Part shown: in pieces, positions 56,425-64,000 of the stretch
How positions within the stretch are numbered: the first letter of the stretch is position 1
Layout of the letters: each line of letters opens with the position of its first letter
Assembly (NCBI GenBank): GCA_951804985.1
Contig: OX638132.1
Coordinates: 14,737,529 to 14,801,528, forward strand
Direction: 5' to 3'
Source: Dryomyza anilis
Taxonomy: Eukaryota; Arthropoda; Insecta; Diptera; Dryomyzidae
Length of the DNA stretch: 64,000 bases
Made by a program: the position numbers and the translations under genes
The notes under the pieces: model-generated
The model's input: the letters and a program-made list of their open reading frames with translations, nothing else
Told to the model about the DNA's origin: nothing
Databases searched by the model: none

Positions 56425-56850
56425 AACACGTTTTCTCAACAAACATCAAAAGACACGTATGCAGAAAATGGCGGTCATCGAATGTAAACATCGTATACAA
56501 GAAAAATATTGCAAGAATACTTTTGTTTACATTTAATTTCATATTTTTTTTGTTTCTTTTCAAACATCAGTATGTTTTCAAAGGACCAATACATACTTCA
56601 AACGATGACAAAAGAGACGTAGATAGAAAATTCTGTTCAACGAGTGCCAACTTCGTATACAAGAAGAATGTTAGAAGAATTCATTTTATTTAAATACAAT
56701 TTCATTTTTGTTTGTTTTTAAACATCAATATGTTCAAACGATGGCAAAATATGGCGTAGGTAGAAAATGCTGCACAACGTTGCCTACTTCGTCTGTCGAT
56801 AACTAATCGAATGAAGACGAGCGTTGCGAATATACGATATAACATTTTCT
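56425..56850 (+). repeat. Tandem repeat, about 145-bp unit, three copies
   Basis: Units share AAACATCA-TATGTT-AAACGATG, GGCGTAG-TAGAAAATG and ACTTCGTATACAAGAAGAAT-like words at about 56445, 56580 and 56720. The 96-codon open frame across units 1-2 repeats the same peptide words and is a product of the repeat. Confidence 0.8.
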
Positions 56851-58309
56851 GTTTGTTTTGAAACATAGTTATAACCAAGTAAACTGCCCAGAAATAGTAT
56901 AAACAAATGAAATAAAAATTTTATGTTTGTATTGTAACATACTTATGATAAGTTTGACAGATTCTGCTGGGGAATATATAAAATGTTTACACATAGTAAT
57001 ATGCTATTACCATCTGAACAATAATTTAATTACACTTCATTCGTAATACATGTATGGTGATTTCGTATTATTTTTTAATTACTATTAAACATATTCAAAC
57101 AATCCGTGTATGATTTAAAATGAAATGTGGGTATTGGATCCTAAAAGTCCACATTAAAAACGTTTTATATTAAAAAAAATATTTCTTATATAATTTTTTT
57201 TGTATTCTAAGTATTTGGTGAGAAAGACTCGAAAATAATGTTGCAATTTTCTCAAAAACTTGATTACGTAATAAAAAAAAAAACTGAGTATGCATTCAAA
57301 CCAGCGAATTATATAGAATTGATGTATAGGATGTTTATGGCAAAAATCGTGTTGGGTAGTGTAATTATTTAAAATGTACACAACACACATTTTAATATTT
57401 TTCAAAGTTTTTAATACGGTAAAAATGTTTTGGGACGTTCTGGCCTCCATGTATGATATTTTTTGTAGATATTCAACATCATAACAACTCAAGTATGCTT
57501 TGTTTTGTCTAGTTTCAAGTTTTTAATTTTTTTTTTTTTTTGAGGAACTTGAATACCATGCAAAAGTTGTAAAAGTGATGGCAAAACCTTAGCACAAAGT
57601 AAGAGGGACATGTTAACCATATGTGTGTCGCAACAACAGTTGTCAACAGCAAACCAACAATGTGCTCTGTACAAAGACCTCTTTAGTCTTATTTTTATTG
57701 TTTTTTTGTTTTTGATATATTCATCATACACTTTGCAAATAGAATGGGAAATTTTAAATGTACTTGTGAATTAAATGTTTTTGGGGAAACAGGCATGTGT
57801 TCATTATTATCTCTAGAGTGGTGGTTTATAATTTTGAGATTATTTAAAGCAATTAATTCATTAAATTTTCAATGAAATATCTTGAAAAGTTATATTGTCA
57901 CAAGTTATATTGTTCATATTGTCACAGTTATTAACATGTAGGATACAAATAAAGAATCATTTCCGGATTATTCTACTAGCTCAATTTTCACTAGGGATAT
58001 AGTGATATTCTAAAGGTATTTGGTTGAATTAGATCGATGTGTTTTTGAAAAAAATTAAGTCAGGCTACACTTCTTAGCAGAAAAGTGGTATAATGCTCTT
58101 GGGAAATAAATTATTCTAATATAGAAAACATTATTTTTATGGATTTTCGTATTTTTCATAATAAAAAATATATATTATTTATGTACTTTAAGATATATTC
58201 TCTCCAGATATTGGTTAACGTTAATCAATAGAAATCGATTAGTTAAATACATTGCAATAGCTTGGATCGTTTAGCTACAATTTGTATGCGACCCGTCTAG
58301 TATATGTTA
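56851..58309. other. AT-rich intergenic DNA, no gene recognised
   Basis: Includes CTGAGTATGCATTCAAACCA near 57283 (old repeat). Minus-strand open frames 57154-57492 and 57489-57731 lack motifs. Confidence 0.45.
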
Positions 58310-60455
58310 CCCAAGCAACCACGGCTCGACAATTGCTACAAACTTTTGTGGCATATGTGTGCCTTTAAAGTTACCTCTGACACCAGTGTTGCAAACTAAT
58401 AATATGTAGTCCCAAAGAGGTGACTTTTAACATGTATGGAACATACGCAATGATATGTCGCAATGCTGTGATATAAAAGTCATTCATTCTGATAATGAAA
58501 CATATACAAACTTTGTTGCAATTAGGTGACAAAAAGTGTCAAATTCTTAAATGTACCGTCAACTGGGGTGACTTTGAACCGAAAAACAGTATATGTTGAT
58601 TTTGTAATGCTTTTAATTCGCTATTTTGTAATGGAATTAATATTTCATTATTTTATAAAATATTGTAAGTATGTCCTCTTTAAGCATCCGCAATAAAACT
58701 TTCATGGTGTAATAACAGTAATTATAAAAAAATAAAAATAAAAATGGTCCAAAGTCACCTCGCGCGTGAGGTGACTTTGGCCAAGCATGTTTATCACCAA
58801 TTTTATCTATGTTTTTATGGAACTATAAGATGGCTATGATACTATATCATCATAAATGTTTTACTGAAAATCCTGATCACTTGAAACCCATATATTTCGA
58901 ATAATAAGCATGGTTATAAGGATTAATATGAAAAAGATAAAAAGCATTTTGTATTTTTCATTAGAACAAGTTTATTAAATGGAATTAATCAAGTGAATTA
59001 GTGAACTGATATGTAATATCAATTACAATAATAAATTCTGACTATTTTACACTTTTTTTTTAGTAAAGGGCTTATGTGGATCTATTTTTTTAATATTTCT
59101 AAATAAATAATGGTCACTTCCAGTTTGTACCCGTCTTAGTCTTGCAATTAACTCAACTCCGTTGTTTTTTATTTATATTGTCATGTCAATATCTGACATT
59201 AAATAAAAAAAACTAACTAAAATTCAAACAGGTTTATTTTCAAAATGGGAAAATATAGCATATATTTGGAAAAGAATGGAACATATAAACCCACAATTTC
59301 ACATGAGTTATTTTAACATTGGGTATACACGTTCGAATTATTTGATGTGAGTTTTAACCGGGTGAAAGTCACCTCCATGGGCGACTTTAACTCGGGCCAA
59401 AGTCACCCCAAAAACATTAATTTTAAGAACGATTAAATAAAAAAAATAATTAAAAGTAATGGACTAATATGACAATATATATTTGGTTTATTAGATAGAA
59501 AATATATTAATTTCTAACATAAACGATGTAATTGATATCATACGTATATTTCACATACTACATTGATTTTGTTTGTAAATAAAATTAATGCTTTTTATCT
59601 AAATTTACAAAAATATGTAATATGTTGGAATATGAGTGTTTAAAGTTAAGGAAATAGCATAATGTAGATAGAAAATACATCAAAGAAAATTATTGTAAAA
59701 GAATTGAAATATGTAAGTCACTTGGATGCTGAGAAAATTTTATTGCAAACATTATTTTTTGTTTGGCCAAAGTCACCTCCGGAAGTCTAAAGTCACCCCA
59801 GTTGACGGTATTATGTTCCATATATGTGACAATTATAGAATGAAGAACCTAATTGGAACATGTTTATATATAATGTAGCTGATTAACTTTAAAATTTAAT
59901 AAATGTATATTATTATACACGACATATATATAACATCCATTACATATGTTTATGGAAAGTTGTGCTGCAAAAATATACATCCACAAAAGCATAATTTAAA
60001 AAAATAAAAAAATCATAATTTTAATAAATTTTCATAAATTGCATTTTTTTTTTTGGATGCGCGTAAAAATAAAAGGGGGTAAGATATAAGGTTTAACTCA
60101 CAAACTTGAATTGTTTGTTAAATTCGAGTTGTAATTTTTTCAAAACTCTGTTCGTAAAGACTTCTATTATTATGCCGTGCATATTTTTTATTTTTTATTA
60201 CAGGACAAACATTCACGTTAATGGCACTGCGTTGGATCTCTATTATTTTTATTTTTAATCTACACGTAAATTTCAGATCAAGTTACAGTTCAAGTTCCAA
60301 ATAGGTGAACCGAAACCATGGCCCCGGGGCCATTTGGATGTCAATTGGGTGGCAAATAAGTATATTAAGGGTAACATGATTTAGAACAAACACTTTCTTT
60401 AATGGCAACTGTGTGGCTACCACTTATTTTGCCACAAAGTGGTTACTTGGGTAGT
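58310..60455. mobile_element. TIR element, termini ACCCAAGYAACCAC, hosting a second TIR element
   Basis: The left end ACCCAAGCAACCACGG is mirrored by GTGGTTACTTGGGT at the right; GTGGCA/TGCCAC words follow just inside both ends. Total 2.15 kb, of which 1.25 kb is the inner element. No convincing flanking duplication and no transposase frame. Confidence 0.75.
58556..59808. mobile_element. TIR element CCGTCAACTGGGGTGACTTT, TA duplication
   Basis: 1,253 bp with perfect 20-bp TIRs, flanked by TA (58554-58555, 59809-59810). Inside, the word AAAGTCACCTC / GAGGTGACTTT recurs in inverted pairs near 58750-58780, 59365-59405 and 59767. TA duplication suggests a Tc1/mariner-type mobiliser. No transposase frame. 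Confidence 0.92.
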
Positions 60456-60474
60456 TGAACAAAATTATATTTTT

Positions 60475-61169
60475 TATACCCTACACCAAGAGTGAAAGGG
60501 TATATTCAGTTTGGTACGCCGTTTGTAACACCCATAAGGAAGCAACTCCGGTATGGAAAAGTATATATATTCTTGATCAGCATGACCTCCTGAGTCGATT
60601 TAGCGATGTACGTCTTTCTGTCTGTCTGTTGAAATCACGATTACAGAAACAATAAAAGCGCTAGAGCAATGAAACTTTAGATTTAGATCACTTATATATC
60701 TAAGCTATCTGAACAAGAAAATTGGCATGATCGGTATATTGTGACTTTAGAACCGACCACTTATGTTCAAGTACCTCATATAAAATGTATATCTACAGAT
60801 CAATTTTACTGTATACGTGCTTAGGTAAACTTTTTTTGGTCAAATATATATTGACTCATGCTGAAATACATGAAAATAATGATTTCCGGTGAAACGACTT
60901 GTGGTTAAAAAAAAAAAAATTGAAATTCGGTACATCTACCCATTTGTAAATATGGGTATCAAATGAATGGAAATTCTTCAGCGATTGAAAGATTGTAGTT
61001 ATTTTCAGGATTCGTACACCCTGGTGACCTATATACCACTTTTAATGGTAACAACACATATGTGTAGGGTATTTATAGTCGGCTTAGACTGACTATAATT
61101 TTGATAATCCTAACTATCATAATAACACCTACTTTAAAATTTCCCATGTGATCTAACCTTCCCAACTGG
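60475..61169 (+). mobile_element. DINE-1/INE-1-like element, full length
   Basis: Starts TATACCCTACACCAAGAGTG, then GGGTATATTCAGTTTGGTAC, AAAAGTATATATATTCTTGA, TCAGCATGACCTCCTGAGTC and GATTTAGCGATGTACGTC, matching in layout the Drosophila INE-1 wording I know. The 3' side has the hairpin TAGTCGG-CTTAGA-CTGACTA near 61075 and ends at about CTTCCCAACTGG. It starts only 19 bp after the TIR element at 58310-60455. Non-coding, 0.7 kb. Confidence 0.82.
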
Positions 61170-61406
61170 GTTTTAGTTTACACTTTACTACACCTGTTAT
61201 GAGTGGATGCTATTATAAAAAAAATGTTTCTTTAATTTAAGTACATTTTTTGAATTATGGACATTTTGATTTAAATTATTTAAGACAAAATTTCTTAACC
61301 CTTTCAGTAATTGGATATCATATGGGCATTTTCAGAAAAACGTCAACCACGACCGAAAAATTCAAAATGCTCAAATCTTTGAAATAACGGTGGATTTTGA
61401 ATCTTA
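61170..61406. other. AT-rich DNA; stray E1 terminus at 61319
   Basis: CATATGGGCATTTTCAG at 61319 repeats the E1 end 88 bp before the full copy, so it may be a remnant of an older copy. Confidence 0.45.
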
Positions 61407-62264
61407 AATATGGGCATTTCCTGGGGTTCCGGACGGGACATTCGTACGCTTAAAACTTTAATATCTGGAAAATTAATAAATTTACTTATTTTTTGCATAT
61501 AGTATTTAAATACGACTAAACATCTACAAAAAAATTAAAGAATTCTATACAGTAGATCAAAAGACATAAATAAAATAGTGGGCGTTTCGGACCTGACAAG
61601 AACTGAAGTAATTATCGAGGTTCATGTCCAAAAAGTCAGTGAATTTTGCGTACAAATTATTTTTTTGAAATATTTTAAAAAATAGTTGAAATCATGTGCT
61701 TTCTTTATATATTTACACTTTGTTCCTTAAGTTTATAGTTATTTCATAATAAATCACAGAAAAATTCCGGACGGGACAAAAAAATTTCGTATTGAAATTA
61801 TCCGTACGATTTTTATTCTAAAAATATTTTTTTCGTATATATATTTTTTTAATTATCTCTGAACATAGAGACAATTTACTTTATTTTTGTATAATATATG
61901 CACTTTGTTCCTAAAGCTTAGAGTTATTTCATAATAAATCGCAGAATAATTCAGGACTTTCCGTATAGAATTTGCACTACAATTTTTTGCTAAAAATAAT
62001 TGTGTATATGACAATATCAATAATCATTATTACGAAATGAAAAGTGATGTACTCAAATATCACCACTTCAAATATCCAGATTTTTTTAAGTTTTTAATTT
62101 TTTTTTTTTTTTTCCTTTTTTGAATTTTTTTTTTTGTTTCGATATTTTTTATACTGTATTTTTAAACTTTTGGTACTAAAAGTACCGAACGGGACAGATT
62201 TCAATTAGCTGTCCCCATTTTTCTAGGATTATTAGGAAATCGATGTTTACTTTTTGGAAATGCC
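61407..62264 (+). mobile_element. E1-family element (copy E1e)
   Basis: Left end ATATGGGCATTTCCTGGGG, right end TTTGGAAATGCC. Spaced CCGGACGGGAC motifs as in E1b. The right part has long T runs near 62085-62140. Non-coding. Confidence 0.85.
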
Positions 62265-62344
62265 GATGAAATTCTGCTTTGGAAACAGTGTATTCAACTC
62301 TTTAATAAAAAAAATCCAGTGTGCTATGGTAATAAATGTATCTT

Positions 62345-62660
62345 TTTGGTTCCGGACTGGACATCGCAAACTCTTATACATCGCAAACTCTTATAATAAT
62401 CATTTAATAATGATTATTAATCCTCTCAGATATAAAGCTATTTTTAGCAAAAAATCGTAGTGCAAATTTTCATACGGAACGTCTGGAATTATTCTGTGAT
62501 TTATTACGAAATAACTACAAACTTTAGGAACAAAGTGGTTATATACAAAAATAAAGTAAATTATTTCAGCAATCTTTCTGAATTATACAAAAAAAATGAT
62601 CCCGTCCGGAATGTCCCGTGTGGAAAAATGATCCCGTCCGGAATGTCCCGTGTTTAAGAT
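62345..62660 (-). mobile_element. E1-family element, partial (copy E1f)
   Basis: Minus-strand match to the inner part of E1 (TTTTAGCAAAAAATCGTAGT, ACAAACTTTAGGAACAAAGT). At its right, ATGATCCCGTCCGGAATGTC is present twice in tandem (62598 and 62627). Confidence 0.8.
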
Positions 62661-62939
62661 CTTGTAGTATTTTAAGGTTTAAAATAAAAAAAATTCATTA
62701 AAAGGGTTAAGTAGGAATAATATTCTGAGACTGTTTATCATAATCAAATTATCTTCACCAAGGTGTTTGTTCAGACATTGAAAATAAATAAGTACGAAAG
62801 GTAAACTTAATATAAAAATCAATTTTGAAATCGTTACTTGAAACCCGAATCTGTGCGTTATAAAACTTAAAAGCGAAACCGTTATTTATTTATGTTTCAA
62901 TCCCAGATTCTAACAATTACTTTTGACAAACAGTAAGAA

Positions 62940-63200
62940 TAAGTATCCGAGAAAGAATTGTATAAGAAAGAATTGTCCGTGAAAATATTTTCTAGGATGA
63001 GGAATAGTTCGGTGAAGAATGGTCACGGAAATAATTCTACAGGGAAGATTATTCCGATGAAGAATAGTCCGTGAGAGAATTCTACGGGGAAGATTAGTTC
63101 GGAATAGTCGAGGGAAGAATTGTACGGCAAAGAATAGTCCGGGAAAGAGTAGTCCAGGGAAGAATTGTCTTTCAGAAAAGTTGTTTTGGGAGAGAATTAT
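62940..63200 (+). mobile_element. Helitron remnant: GGGAAGAATTGT/AGTCCG array
   Basis: About 14 diverged units of 15-16 bp (GGGAAGAATAGTCCG type) followed by TTTTGGGAGAGAATTATATA. The same order, array then GGCGGAGAATTATTATTTGG, occurs near the 3' end of Helitrons B-hel and C-hel. The hairpin and CTAG are missing. Confidence 0.65.
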
Positions 63201-64000
63201 ATAATAAAAAGTTTATATAGGTAGGTATATAAAATGAAAAGTAATTTTTAAAATCTTAACAAATATCAATTCTACTCGTAAATTCATAATTTTAAATGCG
63301 ACTTTAATTCACATCACCCAAATTACATTTTTATTGCCCCCCTTTATCTGAGCAACGTCCTCGGATGTTGTAGAGCAGCGTTCAAACGTAAAGTTCGAAT
63401 AATCGCACTTAAATATTTCGAAAATGTTAAAATTTTAAGCAATAATATTTTTAGTGGATTCATATGATAATAAAAATGAACTCTTGTGTGTATCAATGGC
63501 AATGCGAAGTGCTTTTGGTTTGCGCACAGCAAAAATGCAGCAACACCAAACAAAATCGAGGCAATTTAATAATTCGTGTAAATCTGGAAAATAATAAACA
63601 CCACAAATACAAAAAAAAAAACATATAAAAAATATTGATGCCAACAACTTGTCGAAACAATCAAATCAAATCAGTCTGGCAGTCAGTCAGTCAGTCAGTC
63701 AGTCAGTCAGTCATTTAGTCAGTCAGCAACATAAGTGATAAATCTACTGCAACAGCTGCTGCGTCTATTAAATTCATTTCATAATAATTCAAAATGCACT
63801 TAGTTTTATTGTGTTGTTTGATATGTACAAACATATTTAACATAAATACCAAAAAAATTAAAAAAAAAAAAACAAATCATTAAAAAACAAGATTTGCTAA
63901 TTTTATGCAATTCTGCGAATGTTGGCCAGTGTTGCTGACCACATCACTAAAACAGTCAGAATAAAATTAAAATTTTATTTTATAACATATAACAAACATT
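63201..64000. other. AT-rich DNA with (CAGT)n run, no gene recognised
   Basis: About eight CAGT units at 63680-63712, followed by GCAACAGCTGCTGCG. The patch 63640-63770 is less AT-rich and might lie near a promoter, but no exon is recognisable before the window ends. Confidence 0.4.

Noticed and set aside
57154..57731. Two minus-strand frames of 112 and 80 codons
   Set aside because: No motif or splice context; contains old repeat words also found in non-coding copies.

Overview
This 64 kb window is AT-rich nuclear DNA from a higher fly (Diptera, probably a calyptrate such as a blowfly or housefly relative). Three things point there: one spliced arrestin-domain gene with very short introns (54-63 bp) and fly-like splice sites, interspersed repeats resembling the Drosophila DINE-1/INE-1 element, and dense short inverted-repeat transposons. 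Species is not determinable by eye. Nothing bacterial or viral was seen. All boundaries were set by eye and may be off by a few bases.

Only one complete protein-coding gene is well supported: a four-exon arrestin-domain (ARRDC/alpha-arrestin) gene at 11617-13129 on the plus strand, 445 codons, with two PPxY motifs. Weaker gene-like signals are a possible start-codon exon at 28206-28295, a possible promoter plus noncoding first exon near 42350-42680, and a short minus-strand open frame at 18007-18135. A frameshifted reverse-transcriptase relic lies at 50780-51440. The other long open frames lie in low-complexity or transposon DNA and I do not believe them.

The rest is a mosaic of mobile elements, often nested. 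0-5 kb: tRNA-derived SINE, a 1.3 kb satellite of 19-bp units, a 0.9 kb foldback element. 5-9 kb: a DINE-1-like element split by a terminal-inverted-repeat (TIR) element that itself holds a SINE, abutting a Helitron-like copy made of T/G repeats. 9-15 kb: short MITEs around the arrestin gene, then a 44-bp minisatellite inside a pair of direct repeats, then a reversed DINE-1-like copy. 16-25 kb: two abundant families, here called E1 (TIR ATATGGGCATTTCC, spaced CCGGACGGGAC motifs) and C (TIR with CATGCCAAAGGG, serial palindromes), inserted into each other, plus another Helitron. 25-31 kb: repeat modules, a hAT-type element with 8-bp target duplication, a third C copy, a MITE. 31-38 kb: a foldback element and two Helitrons with arrays of a 15-bp unit; the second has canonical A^T insertion, 5' TC and 3' CTAG. 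38-50 kb: PIF/Harbinger-like MITE, SINE, a reversed Helitron split by a hAT-type element. 50-56 kb: a MITE, the LINE relic, a 1.18 kb element with CACAGTG termini and CGNCG-like flanks (Transib-like), an E1 copy, and a hAT-type element carrying a SINE with a perfect 13-bp target duplication. 56-64 kb: ~145-bp tandem repeats, a 2.1 kb TIR element with a second TIR element inside, a full DINE-1-like copy, E1 copies and a Helitron remnant.

No convincing new multi-gene system was found. The most unusual material is structural: the serial palindromes of family C, the Transib-like element, and the Helitrons whose centres have been filled by different minisatellites.
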